Shown in pieces: positions 8,310-17,512 of a DNA stretch of 64,000 nt. Position 1 is the stretch's first letter, and each line of letters opens with the position of its first letter. This DNA comes from Elusimicrobiota bacterium (lineage in GTDB: Bacteria > Elusimicrobiota > Elusimicrobia > FEN-1173): assembly GCA_016714745.1 (NCBI GenBank), contig JADKCG010000017.1:54019-118018 (forward strand), given 5' to 3'. Below the pieces are notes generated by a model. The model worked only from the letters and a program-made list of their open reading frames with translations, had not been told where the DNA came from and did not search any database. The translations under genes and the position numbers were made by a program.

Positions 8310-10505
8310 ATGAGTGACAATGCCAAGTGCCCGTTTACTGGAAATGCTCGAAAAACCGCCGCCGGCGGAGGCACCTCCAACCGTGACTGGTGGCCTCGCC
8401 AATTGAACCTGGGTATTTTGCACCAGCACGCGCCATCGTCCAACCCCATGGGAGCCGATTTCAATTACGCGGAGGAATTTAAGAAACTTGATCTGCCCGC
8501 CTTAAAGAAAGATTTGTTCGCGCTTATGACCACCTCTCAGGATTGGTGGCCCGCGGACTGGGGCCATTATGGAGGATTGTTCATTCGAATGGCCTGGCAT
8601 AGCGCCGGGACCTACCGTACCGCCGACGGGCGCGGGGGCGCGGGCACGGGCAACCAACGATTTCCGCCAGTGAACAGTTGGCCCGATAACGGAAACCTGG
8701 ACAAGGCTCGCCGTCTGCTTTGGCCCATCAAACGGAAGTATGGAAACAAAATATCCTGGGCCGATCTAATGATTCTGGCGGGCAACTGCGCGTTGGAATC
8801 CATGGGCTTTAAAACCTTTGGCTTTGGCGGGGGCCGCGTGGATATCTGGCAATCCGAAGAAGACATTTATTGGGGACGTGAAACGTCTTGGCTGGGAGAT
8901 AAACGCTACAGCGGCGATCGCCAATTGGAAAACCCCTTGGCCGCCGTTCAGATGGGGCTCATTTACGTGAACCCCGAAGGCCCCAACGGCAACCCCGACC
9001 CAAAACTCTCGGGCCGCGATGTGCGCGAGACGTTCGCCCGTATGGCCATGAACGACGAAGAAACGGTGGCGCTCGTGGCCGGGGGCCATACGTTCGGCAA
9101 AGCCCACGGCGCGGGAGACCCGAAACTTGTGGGACCCGAACCCGAAGCCGCCCCCATGGAAGAGCAGGGCCTCGGTTGGATCAACAAACTGGGCACTGGC
9201 AAGGGCGTCCATACCACCACCAGCGGCATTGAAGGCGCCTGGAAACCCAACCCCACCCGGTGGGACAACGGTTACTTCGATATGCTGTTCGGTTACGAGT
9301 GGGAACTGGTCAAAAGCCCGGCGGGCGCCTGGCAATGGTTGGCCAAAGACGTCAAGCCCGAACACATGATTCCCGACGCCCATGACCCGTCTAAAAAGAA
9401 CCGGCCCATGATGACCACCGCTGACCTCTCGTTGCGTTTCGACCCGGCCTACGAGCCCATTTCCCGCCGGTTCCATAAGGATCCAAAGGCTTTCGCCGAC
9501 GCTTTTGCCCGCGCCTGGTTCAAGCTCACCCATCGTGACATGGGGCCCAAAACCCGTTACCTCGGCCCCGAAGTCCCGGCGGAAAACCTGATCTGGCAAG
9601 ACCCGGTTCCTTCTTTAAATCATCCGCTGATCGACGCCAAAGACACGGCGCACTTGAAAGCCCAGGTGTTGGCTTCGGGCCTGTCGGTGTCGGAACTGGT
9701 GTCCACCGCCTGGGCGTCGGCGTCCACCTTCCGCGGCTCGGACAAGCGCGGAGGCGCCAACGGCGCGCGCGTTCGACTGGCGCCGCAAAAAGAGTGGGAG
9801 GTTAACCAGCCGGCGCAGTTGACCAAGGTTTTGGGCGCGCTTGAAACCATTCAGCGCGCCTTCAATGCCGCCCAAACGGGCGGTAAAAAAGTATCCCTGG
9901 CGGATCTCATCGTACTGGCTGGGGCCTGCGGTGTTGAATCGGCGGCCAAAGCCGCCGGGCATCCCGTGGCCGTGCCCTTCACCCCGGGCCGCACCGACGC
10001 TTCGCCTGAACAAACCGACGGGGAATCCTTCGCCGTCTTGGAACCCCAAGCCGACGGGTTCCGCAATTACCAGAAAAAGGGCTTCACCGTGTCCGCCGAA
10101 GAAATGTTGGTGGACAAGGCCCAACTCCTCACCTTGAGCGCTCCGGAAATGACGGTGCTTGTGGGGGGACTGCGTGTTCTGGGAGCCAACGTCGGGAGGT
10201 CTTCTCATGGGGTGTTCACCACGCGGCTCGGCGCACTCACGAACGACTTCTTCGTTCACCTCTTGGATATGGGAACCGTGTGGAAACCCACTTCCGAAGC
10301 CGCGGACGCTTTCGAAGGACGCGATCGAAAAACGGGAAATCTGAAATGGACCGCCACCCGCGTGGACCTGGTGTTTGGGTCCAACGCCCAGTTGCGCGCC
10401 CTGGCCGAGGTGTATGCCCAAGAGGATTCGGGGGTAAAATTCGTTAAAGACTTTGTCGCGGCCTGGACCAAAGTCATGAACCTCGACCGCTTCGACTTAC
10501 GATAA
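8310..10505 (+). CDS. katG: Catalase-peroxidase
   Basis: 731 residues, full length for bifunctional heme catalase-peroxidases that remove hydrogen peroxide. The distal heme motif RMAWHSAGTYR (near residues 94-104) supplies catalytic Arg, Trp and His. The Tyr of LIYVNPEGPNG would belong to the Met-Tyr-Trp crosslink. The proximal His lies in GGHTFGKAHGAG. The second, duplicated peroxidase-like domain follows from about residue 430. AAGGAG (8297-8302) sits 7 bases before the ATG at 8310; an ATG at 8307 is also possible. Expressed alone: the next gene is on the opposite strand. Confidence 0.97.
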   Translation: MSDNAKCPFTGNARKTAAGGGTSNRDWWPRQLNLGILHQHAPSSNPMGADFNYAEEFKKLDLPALKKDLFALMTTSQDWWPADWGHYGGLFIRMAWHSAGTYRTADGRGGAGTGNQRFPPVNSWPDNGNLDKARRLLWPIKRKYGNKISWADLMILAGNCALESMGFKTFGFGGGRVDIWQSEEDIYWGRETSWLGDKRYSGDRQLENPLAAVQMGLIYVNPEGPNGNPDPKLSGRDVRETFARMAMNDEETVALVAGGHTFGKAHGAGDPKLVGPEPEAAPMEEQGLGWINKLGTGKGVHTTTSGIEGAWKPNPTRWDNGYFDMLFGYEWELVKSPAGAWQWLAKDVKPEHMIPDAHDPSKKNRPMMTTADLSLRFDPAYEPISRRFHKDPKAFADAFARAWFKLTHRDMGPKTRYLGPEVPAENLIWQDPVPSLNHPLIDAKDTAHLKAQVLASGLSVSELVSTAWASASTFRGSDKRGGANGARVRLAPQKEWEVNQPAQLTKVLGALETIQRAFNAAQTGGKKVSLADLIVLAGACGVESAAKAAGHPVAVPFTPGRTDASPEQTDGESFAVLEPQADGFRNYQKKGFTVSAEEMLVDKAQLLTLSAPEMTVLVGGLRVLGANVGRSSHGVFTTRLGALTNDFFVHLLDMGTVWKPTSEAADAFEGRDRKTGNLKWTATRVDLVFGSNAQLRALAEVYAQEDSGVKFVKDFVAAWTKVMNLDRFDLR

Positions 10506-10575
10506 AACCCGTGGAGTGAATTCCGATCGCCTCTATGTCCGGGCGCTGATTGGTTTAAATCCTAAGGTTTTATTT

Positions 10576-10655
10576 GTAGTTGCCCCATTCATGGGGCGCT
10601 TTTAAAAACGTTCAATTCTATTACGTCAAAATCGCCCAATAAATTGGGCAACTAC
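10576..10655. repeat. REPIN-like double hairpin repeat
   Basis: Two short hairpins in inverted orientation: GTAGTTGCCCCATTCATGGG at the left and GCCCAATAAATTGGGCAACTAC at the right. The outer GTAGTTGCCC/GGGCAACTAC arms pair across 80 bp. A single related hairpin with the same GGGGCAACTAC end occurs at 44714-44740. This matches the architecture of REP pairs (REPINs) mobilised by REP-associated tyrosine transposases; none is encoded in the window. Confidence 0.6.
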
Positions 10656-10677
10656 GCTTAACTGAGCGGGATTGTGT

Positions 10678-11799
10678 CTAAACCTCGGCGGCTTGCCTCT
10701 CATGTGGGAGATAATACCGCGTCGTTTTGAGGGTGCCTTTTCGTTTCAGGGCGCCTAATTCCACTAGATTTTGCAGGTCGCGGGTGGCTGTGGCGCGGGA
10801 CGTTTCGGCGATGCGGATATATTTCTCTGCGGACATGCCTCCTTTAAAACCCTCCGGTCCTTCCTGATACATCCTCAACAATGCTTTTTCCTGGCGCGGG
10901 TTGAGTTGACCGCGCAATCGGTCGAGCGCCTTGGTTTTTTCCAGCAGGAATTCGAAGCGGATCTGTGACAGATGTTGCGCTTCTATGGCCGTTTCGGCAA
11001 ACCATCGGAGCCAAGGGGTAATTTCGATGTCTTTATTGGTGGCTTCCAAAACGTGGTAATAGGCTTTTTGCCGGCGTTTCATCGCATCGGCTAGTGACAA
11101 TAGTGTCGGGTGGCCTAGGCCTTGGGCCAATGCCATTTCCGCAAGGGCCCGGCCCAACCGTCCATTCCCATCTTCAAAAGGGTGAATGGTGACAAAATAC
11201 AAATGGGCGATGGCCGCCCGGGTCAGGGGAGGCAAGGGGGTGGCGGCCCCCGGGGCGGTCCGATTGAACCAGTCGATAAATGCGTCCATCTTTTTTGGGA
11301 CGGAGGCCGACGGCGGCGCTTCAAAGTGAACGGTGGGCTTGTCCACGCGTCCTGAGACAACCTGCATCGGGGATTCGTGGGTCCGATATCGACCTAAATC
11401 GTGAATATCAGAACGCCCTTTCATCAAGCAAAGATGCCAGCGGCAAAGGGTCTCATGGGTGAGGGGCTGATTGAAATGGCGAAATAGGTCAACCATCATC
11501 TCGGCAATTCCCTGTTCGGCGGGGGGAATCAAACGGGATTCTGTTTGCACCCCAAATTGCCTGCGGAGGGAAGATTGGACACTTTCCCGATCTAATATTT
11601 CTCCCTCTATTAATGATGTTTGGAGGGCTTCATTTGCGATCAGTTCAATTCGCAGTTTTTCGCTCGCCGTTGGTTCTAAATGTTTTACGATTCCGACAAA
11701 CACACCCGCGGCATGAAGGAATATGGCCTCTTGGGTTTCCAAGAGACTTTTATCATAACGGTATTGTGGCCAATCCGGTTTTTGCCAATTCCAAGTCAT
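10678..11799 (-). CDS. Fic-domain protein with winged-helix C-terminus
   Basis: 373 residues. The Fic core motif HPFEDGNGRLGR is intact, with catalytic His and the phosphate-binding Gly/Arg, so AMP- or other NMP-transfer to a target hydroxyl is expected. The N-terminal region carries a TSLIEG element, matching the (S/T)xxxE(G/N) inhibitory motif of class II Fic proteins, so activity is probably self-inhibited. The last roughly 70 residues (SAEKYIRIAETSRATATRDL) look like a winged-helix DNA-binding domain. No antitoxin partner is adjacent. Targets are unknown. Confidence 0.88.
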   Translation of the reverse strand: MTWNWQKPDWPQYRYDKSLLETQEAIFLHAAGVFVGIVKHLEPTASEKLRIELIANEALQTSLIEGEILDRESVQSSLRRQFGVQTESRLIPPAEQGIAEMMVDLFRHFNQPLTHETLCRWHLCLMKGRSDIHDLGRYRTHESPMQVVSGRVDKPTVHFEAPPSASVPKKMDAFIDWFNRTAPGAATPLPPLTRAAIAHLYFVTIHPFEDGNGRLGRALAEMALAQGLGHPTLLSLADAMKRRQKAYYHVLEATNKDIEITPWLRWFAETAIEAQHLSQIRFEFLLEKTKALDRLRGQLNPRQEKALLRMYQEGPEGFKGGMSAEKYIRIAETSRATATRDLQNLVELGALKRKGTLKTTRYYLPHERQAAEV

Positions 11800-11974
11800 T
11801 TGAGGTATAAATAACTCCTTTATAGCTCACATTCTAGCCTCTTAATGAGTTATACGCAAGGTTTTTTTACCTCACTTCATTGGTTGGCGTAGCATGGGGG
11901 CCGTTTTGGCTCTTTTGAAATGGTAAATTGCGAAAGATAAATCTTCACGTACAGTCGAATGAATGGAGGATATC

Positions 11975-12022
11975 GTGAAACAGTCATTTTTTATTAAGTC
12001 GTTCGTCCTTTGCTTAGGGAGA
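11975..12022 (+). pseudogene. Truncated 5' end of a barrel-gene paralogue
   Basis: The promoter-proximal stretch and first roughly 16 codons (GTG start, VKQSFFIKSFVLCLG) closely match the start of the gene at 14822, including the shared upstream ACAGTCGAATGAATGGAGGA. The reading frame stops being homologous exactly where the 71-bp palindromic repeat begins (12027). This is a decapitated copy: only leader and part of the signal peptide remain. Confidence 0.7.
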
Positions 12023-12026
12023 ATCA

Positions 12027-12097
12027 GGGGACATGATTGACTAATTGACTTATTTTTGTGCCTACTCATGAAAAATCAATTAGTCAATCATGTCCCC
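12027..12097. repeat. 71-bp palindromic repeat, copy 1
   Basis: A near-perfect palindrome bounded by GGGGACATGATTGACTAATT and its complement, with an asymmetric centre (GTGCCTACTCATG). Copies of identical length lie at 32834-32904 and 33885-33955 in the opposite orientation. Truncated genes flank this copy on both sides. Confidence 0.9.
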
Positions 12098-12412
12098 TTG
12101 TTGCGGGTGGTCTTTGAAAATGTGGGCGTGGTGCCAAAAGGAATAGGGGCCTTTTAATTGAACGTCGACGAATTTGAAGGGGGGGGCATATTCCGTTATT
12201 AAACTGGTCCATCTCAATGGAAAGCCCAAGATTTTAACCCTGTAATCGATCAGACACCCCTTCCCCATTTTTATTGGAGCTGGGGTGAGAATTTTAAATC
12301 CCAGCGCGGGGGGAGTGATCTTGGCAAGGTTTTGAGGATTTTCGTAAAAAGCAAACACCTCTCCTCTGTCTTTACGAATGATCTGTTGTCGATGAAGTTC
12401 ATGAACGACCAC
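12080..12412 (-). pseudogene. SRPBCC-family protein truncated by repeat
   Basis: The first roughly 103 residues are a good SRPBCC (START-like ligand-binding) N-terminus: HELHRQQIIRKDRGEVFAFY, TPPALGFKILTP, FPLRWTSLITEYAPPFKFVD and the conserved GPYSFWHHAHIF. Family members usually continue for about 40-50 more residues. Here the frame enters the 71-bp repeat and ends with residues encoded by it (GDMID, then TAA). The C-terminal helix is therefore lost and the gene is probably non-functional. Confidence 0.75.
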
Positions 12413-12551
12413 TGTCCCTCCCTCCCGGTTCTTTCTGGCCTGCGCCCGCGATAGCTGAAGTGTGGTGTGGGAACGGCCTGCCCTGTAGAATCACATTGGC
12501 TTGAAGCCCATGCTACAACCTTAATAGAACTTTAGGAAACTGAATTTCCAA

Positions 12552-12579
12552 TTGCGCAATGTTTCCGAAAAGTTAGAAT
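12552..12579 (+). promoter_or_regulatory. Predicted hflK promoter (leaderless)
   Basis: TTGCGC (12552-12557), a 16-base spacer and TAGAAT (12574-12579) form a plausible sigma-70-type promoter. The -10 box ends only 6 bases before the hflK ATG at 12586, and there is no Shine-Dalgarno sequence, so the transcript may be leaderless. Confidence 0.45.
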
Positions 12580-12585
12580 AACCCC

Positions 12586-13617
12586 ATGCCTACCCCCTGG
12601 AATGATGACGAACCTAACTTGGATCCGATAGAACAAATGTTGGCGCGTCTGAACCGCATGAAAACATCCGTCGGGGTTAGCCCCCAGGGCATCGGCGCCA
12701 TTGTGGGTGGGCTTCTTTTATTGGTGGCCGCTTTCACTTCTTTTTACACTGTTCAACCCAGCGAAGAGGCGGTGGTCCTGCGCTTTGGCCGCTTCATTCG
12801 CACCGAGACCCCCGGCCTTCGCTTTAAAATTCCGTTCGGCATCGAGCAGGTGGTCAAGGTGAAGACTAAAATTATCCACCAGGAAGAATTTGGTTTTCGC
12901 TCCACTGGCATGCGGGGGTCTCGCACGGATTATTCTGACGAAACTTTCGGCGCGGAATCCTTGACCTTGACCGGAGACCTGAACGTCGCCGAGGTAGAAT
13001 GGATCGTTCAATACCAAATTTCCGACCCCAAAAAGTTTCTCTTTAATACTCGGGAGGTTCTGCAGAACCTTCGCGATGTCACCCAAAGCGTTCTGCGCCG
13101 GGTTGTGGGCGACCGGCTGGTGAACGATGTCTTGACGGTCAGCCGGGCCGAGATCGGCGTGGAGGTCCAACGGCTGACCCAGGAAATTCTTGATCGTTAC
13201 GACATGGGGATTCGGATTGTGACCGTCAAGCTTCAGGACGTCAACCCGCCCGCTTCCGTTCGCCCCGCCTTCAATGAGGTCAACTCGGCCAAACAAGAGC
13301 AGGAACAGGCGATCAACCAGGCCGAGCGGGAGTACAACCGCGTCATCCCCGAGGCCCGCGGTAAGGCCGAACAGGTGATCCGCGACGCGGAAGGCTACGC
13401 CGCCGCGGTGGTCAACCGAGCGCAGGGAGAGGCCTCCCGCTTTCGGGAGGTCTTGGCCGCCTATCGAACCGCGCCCCAAGTGACCCGTACACGGCTCTAT
13501 TTGGAAACGCTTGAAACCATTTACGGGCGAGTCAAATCCATGACCATTGTCGACAAATCGGTGGAAGGCCTCCTGCCGGTTTTTGGCGGGACGGGCGCGG
13601 CGGAGAAAAAACCATGA
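12586..13617 (+). CDS. hflK: FtsH-protease modulator HflK
   Basis: 343 residues. A short cytoplasmic N-terminus, one membrane segment near residues 34-54 (IGAIVGGLLLLVAAFTSFY), then the SPFH/band-7 domain (QPSEEAVVLRFGRF, ETPGLRFKIPF, QDVNPPASVRPAFNEVNSA) and a long heptad-like region typical of HflK. With HflC it forms a periplasm-facing cage around FtsH that controls membrane-protein degradation. hflC follows with an ATGA overlap (13614-13617). Confidence 0.93.
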   Translation: MPTPWNDDEPNLDPIEQMLARLNRMKTSVGVSPQGIGAIVGGLLLLVAAFTSFYTVQPSEEAVVLRFGRFIRTETPGLRFKIPFGIEQVVKVKTKIIHQEEFGFRSTGMRGSRTDYSDETFGAESLTLTGDLNVAEVEWIVQYQISDPKKFLFNTREVLQNLRDVTQSVLRRVVGDRLVNDVLTVSRAEIGVEVQRLTQEILDRYDMGIRIVTVKLQDVNPPASVRPAFNEVNSAKQEQEQAINQAEREYNRVIPEARGKAEQVIRDAEGYAAAVVNRAQGEASRFREVLAAYRTAPQVTRTRLYLETLETIYGRVKSMTIVDKSVEGLLPVFGGTGAAEKKP

Positions 13618-14597
13618 CCCCTCGGGACTCGGTTCGTTTGATTTTAGGGGGCGCTGTGGCCTTAGGCGCTCTCATTCTTATCACCGCTTCTCTTTACGTT
13701 CTCCCTGAATGGGAACAAGCGGTCATCACTCAGTTCGGTCGACCCTTGGCGGGGGGGGCCGTGAAAGACCCGGGCCTGCATTTTAAGGTGCCCTTCATTC
13801 AAGTCGTCAACCGGTTTGACAAACGCATTTTGAACTGGGACGGGTATCCCAACCAGATTCCGACCAAAGACAAAAAGTATATTTTGGTGGACACCACCGC
13901 TCGCTGGCGCATCGTCAACCCCCTCGCTTTTCTCCAAACCGTTCAAACCGAACGGGGCCCGATCCCGATTGGACGCCATCTTGGACGCGGTCACCCGCGA
14001 CACCATTTCAAAACACAATTTGGTGGAAGCCGTTCGCAATTCCAACACCATTCTTGAAAACATGAAAGACAAAATGGCTCGGCAAAAAAGCGGCGAACTA
14101 AAACCAGGCAACGACCTGGAAGAATTTGTGGGCGAAATTGAACCGGTGACCGTCGGTCGCGAGGCGTTGAGCGCTCAAATTATTCAACAGGCCAAGTCTG
14201 GCCTGGACGAGTTTGGCATTGAATTGATCGACGTTCAACTCCGGCGCATCGCTTACGAGGCCAGCGTGGAAGCCAAAGTTTACGAACGCATGATTTCGGA
14301 GCGACAACGAATCGCTCAGCACATTCGATCGGTGGGGCAAGGCGAGAAAGCCAAGATCGAAGGCAAAATCAGCAAGGACTTAAAAGAGATCGAATCCGAG
14401 GCCTATCGACGAGTGGAGATCGCCAAAGGAACGGCCGATGCCAAAGCCATTCGAATCTACGCCCAAGCCATGAACGCCGATCCGGCCCTTTACAAGTTTC
14501 TGCGAACGCTGGAAGCATACAAAAGGCCATCCCCGAGGGGAGCACCCTCCTTCTTTCCACCGACAGCGAATTCCTTCGCCTTCTGCGCGGAGAATAG
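13614..14597 (+). CDS. hflC: HflC, interrupted by two single-base frameshifts
   Basis: The first part (N-terminal membrane segment, EWEQAVITQFGRPLAG, DTTARWRIVNPLAFLQTVQTE) and the second part (LDAILDAVTRDTISKHNLVE to the C-terminal LEAYK) are both clearly HflC but lie in different frames. The break is at the GGGG run 13954-13957. A second break at the A-run near 14519-14523 separates LEAYK from the expected ending (KAIPEGSTLLLSTDSEFLRL), which then stops at 14595-14597. Correcting both restores a normal-length HflC of roughly 327 residues. Both breaks are at homopolymers, so base-calling error is likelier than gene decay. Confidence 0.85.
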
Positions 14598-14821
14598 GGC
14601 TCCTGTCTCGTGAGTTATTGTTTTTTATTGACACCCTAGCCCCTAAAAAAACACCAAATCTTCTCTCTTCAGGCCGGCCGGGGATGAAATAGAAAATGGA
14701 TGCGCACCCTCATCAAACCCAATTCCTTTTTATAGCTCACCCCAGCGGTTGTTTGAGTTTTTTGATTTGGTAAATTAAGATGGATAAAGCTTCTTGCACA
14801 GTCGAATGAATGGAGGATAGA

Positions 14822-15574
14822 GTGAAACAATCATTTTATATTAAGTCGGTCGTCTTTTGTTTAGGGGTCTCTTTTATTTCAAGTGCCGCTTATAGCGAGA
14901 TTTTGACGGGGGTCGAAGCGGGGGCGGGGTACCAGAGCCGAAACGACGTGCGGATTCCGGGGGATACGGGCACCGGATTTTCACTGAAAGATGTTCAGGG
15001 AAGCGGCCCGGTGCCGGTGGTGCGGGCCTGGGGGGAATGGCGGTTTGCCGACAAACACGGGCTTCGCTTGACCGCCGCACCGGTCCGCATCGAAGGCACG
15101 GGTATGTTGGACGAGGACGTCTTCTTCGTGGATAAAACCTTCGCAAAGGGCACGCCGGTCAAGGCCAGCTATCAATTCGACACATACCGGCTTACTTACC
15201 GCTACCGATTTCATAAAAGCGAGAAATGGAACTGGTCCTGGGGGGGAACATTGTTGGTGCGCGACGCCAAAATCGCCCTGGAGCAGGAAGGACAGCACGC
15301 GTCCTCAAGCAACGTCGGGGTGGTTCCTCTTCTGCACCTATCCGGCCTTTGGCGTATGACTCCCCAATGGCGAACCCTGATGGAAATGGACGGGTTAGCG
15401 GGCGGGCCCGGACGCGCCATCGATGCGACGGTCCAATCCTTTTACCAAACGTCCGATCGCTGGGAATTTGGCGGCGGCTACCGCACCATCGAAGGCGGCT
15501 CGGACACTGACGCCGTTTACACTTTCGCGTGGTTTCACGTTTTCACCCTGTCCGTCAACTATCGGTTCAATTGA
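14822..15574 (+). CDS. Outer-membrane beta-barrel-like protein
   Basis: 250 residues from the GTG at 14822; the GGAGGA before it makes the in-frame ATG at 14810 unlikely. The signal peptide ends near SSAAYS. The remainder alternates amphipathic strands (YQFDTYRLTYRYRF, WSWGGTLLVRD, FTLSVNYRFN) as in small OmpW/OmpA-like barrels. No ligand can be assigned. The start region, including about 60 bases upstream, is duplicated at 11940-12022 in front of a truncated copy. Confidence 0.65.
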   Translation: MKQSFYIKSVVFCLGVSFISSAAYSEILTGVEAGAGYQSRNDVRIPGDTGTGFSLKDVQGSGPVPVVRAWGEWRFADKHGLRLTAAPVRIEGTGMLDEDVFFVDKTFAKGTPVKASYQFDTYRLTYRYRFHKSEKWNWSWGGTLLVRDAKIALEQEGQHASSSNVGVVPLLHLSGLWRMTPQWRTLMEMDGLAGGPGRAIDATVQSFYQTSDRWEFGGGYRTIEGGSDTDAVYTFAWFHVFTLSVNYRFN

Positions 15575-15679
15575 TTCCTCTTTGCCCCCTCGCCCTCTAG
15601 CGAGCGAAATTATAAACGTGTGCTGGCGCTTTCTATTCAACCTCGTGTAAATCCCACCAACCTCACCGTCAAGGAGGTC

Positions 15680-15709
15680 TTGATATATTTTTAATTATCA
15701 TATATGATA
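15680..15709 (+). promoter_or_regulatory. HipBA promoter with overlapping palindromic operator
   Basis: TTGATA (15680-15685), a 17-base spacer and TATGAT (15703-15708) make a near-consensus promoter. A perfect 14-bp palindrome, TATCATATATGATA (15696-15709), covers the -10 box. This is where an autorepressing HipB dimer would be expected to bind. Confidence 0.6.
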
Positions 15710-15754
15710 TTTATATCAGCAAAGTTGATTTAAATATATTATATTGGAATAAAA

Positions 15755-16126
15755 ATGCGAGCGGGAATGAATGAAACGCTGACCAATTTCCAAATGGTTC
15801 GGCCGCGGGAAATGCGCCAAGCGCTGGGGCTTTGGGTGCGTCTTGCTCGTCAACGGTTGAATTGGACTCAACCCATGCTGGCGGCCAAATCGGGGGTGCC
15901 GGTGGCCACTCTTTCGCGGTTGGAAAGGGAGGGACAGGGGGGATTGGAAAGTTTTATTCGAGTGCTCCAGGCTCTCGGCGGTCTGGACAGCTTCCATGCC
16001 CAATGGCAGGATCGAATTCGTAAAGCCTCGTTGCCTTCCGATATTTCCGGTTTGAACGAACCGCTGTCCCCATTACGAAAACGCGTGCGAATTCGCGCCC
16101 AACCGAAAGGGGGGCTTGGCGCTTGA
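15755..16126 (+). CDS. hipB: HipB-like XRE-family antitoxin/repressor
   Basis: 123 residues with a central helix-turn-helix (LRLARQRLNWTQPMLAAKSG in slightly different spacing, then VPVATLSRLEREGQGGLESF). Small size, an HTH of the XRE type and the overlapping HipA gene mark it as the antitoxin and autorepressor of a HipBA module. It would neutralise the kinase and repress the operon through the palindrome at 15696-15709. The stop overlaps the TTG start of the next gene as TTGA. An ATG at 15767 is an alternative start. Confidence 0.82.
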   Translation: MRAGMNETLTNFQMVRPREMRQALGLWVRLARQRLNWTQPMLAAKSGVPVATLSRLEREGQGGLESFIRVLQALGGLDSFHAQWQDRIRKASLPSDISGLNEPLSPLRKRVRIRAQPKGGLGA

Positions 16127-17337
16127 ACACCTTGGATGTCTATCTCCGTTTTTCGCCAACCCTGGAACATAAAGTGGGAACGGTGGGGGTGGCCGGGCGG
16201 GATTTCGTTTTTCAGTATGCGGAATCGTTCCTTCGCCTGAACCTCTCCCTTTCGCCCCTGCGCTTGCCCCTTCAGCCGGGGTTGCACGTTTATGACGGAG
16301 ATGGACACATGGAAACCTTTGGGGTATTTGACGATGCCATGCCTGACAGTTGGGGCCGCCGCTTGATCGACAAGCACTTTCAAAAACGGATTGGACGACG
16401 TCCCGGGATCTTGGAGCGATTGGCTTTCGTCGGCGAACGCGCCATGGGGGCGCTGGTTTTTCGTCCACCCGAAGAAATAGAGAACAGCCCTTTCCCGGGT
16501 TTAGGCGCCATGGCGGTGGAGGCCTGGGATTTTGATTCTGAAAAGACCGAAGAGGATCTCCCGGAATTAAGAAAAATGGCGTGCACTTCTGGCGGAGCGA
16601 GACCGAAGATTCTGGTGGGGATTCCCGAAGCGAAAAATGCGCGCGGCCCGATCCTTGCCGGGGATAACGAATTGCCGCCGGGCTATGCCCATTGGATTGT
16701 GAAGTTCAATTCGCGGGAGGAGGGAGCGGACGCCGGGCCCCTCGAGTTCGCCTATGCCGAGCTGGCGGCGACAGCGGGGGCTGAAATGCCGGAGCATCGC
16801 TTGTTCGAAACCCCGCAGGGCCGATTCTTCGGCGTTCGCCGGTTTGACCGAAAAGCCGGAGGGCGACGGTTGCATCTTCATTCCGCGGCGGGACTTCTAC
16901 ATGCGGATTACCGCACAGCGGGGATTGAATATGAAGTCCTTTTCCGTTTGACGGAGGCTTTGACCCGGGATTACGCCCAAAAAAAAGAGCTGTTTCGGCG
17001 GGCCTGCCTGAATGTATTGGCGTGCAACCGAGATGATCATTTGAAGAACTTCGCGTTTCTTATGGATGAAAAAGGCGTGTGGCGCTTGGCGCCGTTCTAC
17101 GATTTCACTTTTCACACGGGGCCCAACGGGTGGCAGACGCTTTCGGTGGCGGGGGAAGGGGAGAATCCGAGCAAAGATCATTTAGTGAAGTTGGCCAAGC
17201 ACGTCGACCTTCGACCGCGCGATGCCAGAGAAATTATCGATCAAACGCGCCATGCCATTGGGAGTTTCTATGAACTGGCGCGCGCGGCGGGTGTTTCCAA
17301 AACCACGCTCGCCAGGGTCAACGCCAGGCTGAAATAA
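16123..17337 (+). CDS. hipA: HipA-family serine/threonine kinase toxin
   Basis: 404 residues from a TTG overlapping the hipB stop. The N-terminal couple-HipA domain (residues 1 to about 110, including FDDAMPDSWGRRLID) is followed by the HipA kinase fold: SGGARPKILVG, HWIVKFNS, the FGVRRFDR block and the catalytic NRDDHLKNFAF, with Asn 302, Asp 304, Asp 305 and His 306. APFYDFTFH supplies the metal-binding Asp. Family members phosphorylate a translation factor or tRNA synthetase and cause dormancy. All key residues are present, so the module looks functional. Confidence 0.9.
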   Translation: MNTLDVYLRFSPTLEHKVGTVGVAGRDFVFQYAESFLRLNLSLSPLRLPLQPGLHVYDGDGHMETFGVFDDAMPDSWGRRLIDKHFQKRIGRRPGILERLAFVGERAMGALVFRPPEEIENSPFPGLGAMAVEAWDFDSEKTEEDLPELRKMACTSGGARPKILVGIPEAKNARGPILAGDNELPPGYAHWIVKFNSREEGADAGPLEFAYAELAATAGAEMPEHRLFETPQGRFFGVRRFDRKAGGRRLHLHSAAGLLHADYRTAGIEYEVLFRLTEALTRDYAQKKELFRRACLNVLACNRDDHLKNFAFLMDEKGVWRLAPFYDFTFHTGPNGWQTLSVAGEGENPSKDHLVKLAKHVDLRPRDAREIIDQTRHAIGSFYELARAAGVSKTTLARVNARLK

Positions 17338-17512
17338 AATCCTCGCTTGCGTTCTCTTCTCGGGAGGCATCCTCCTCCACGATAGCTCCTCGCACCTCAA
17401 CGAGTTTTCCCCTTTCGTTTAGAGCGGAGGCGTCCCTATGATGGGCGATATGGACATGCCCGAGCGAAAGAGTTAAGGTGACCACAGTCGTGAATTTTAA
17501 AGGGGGAAGGGG

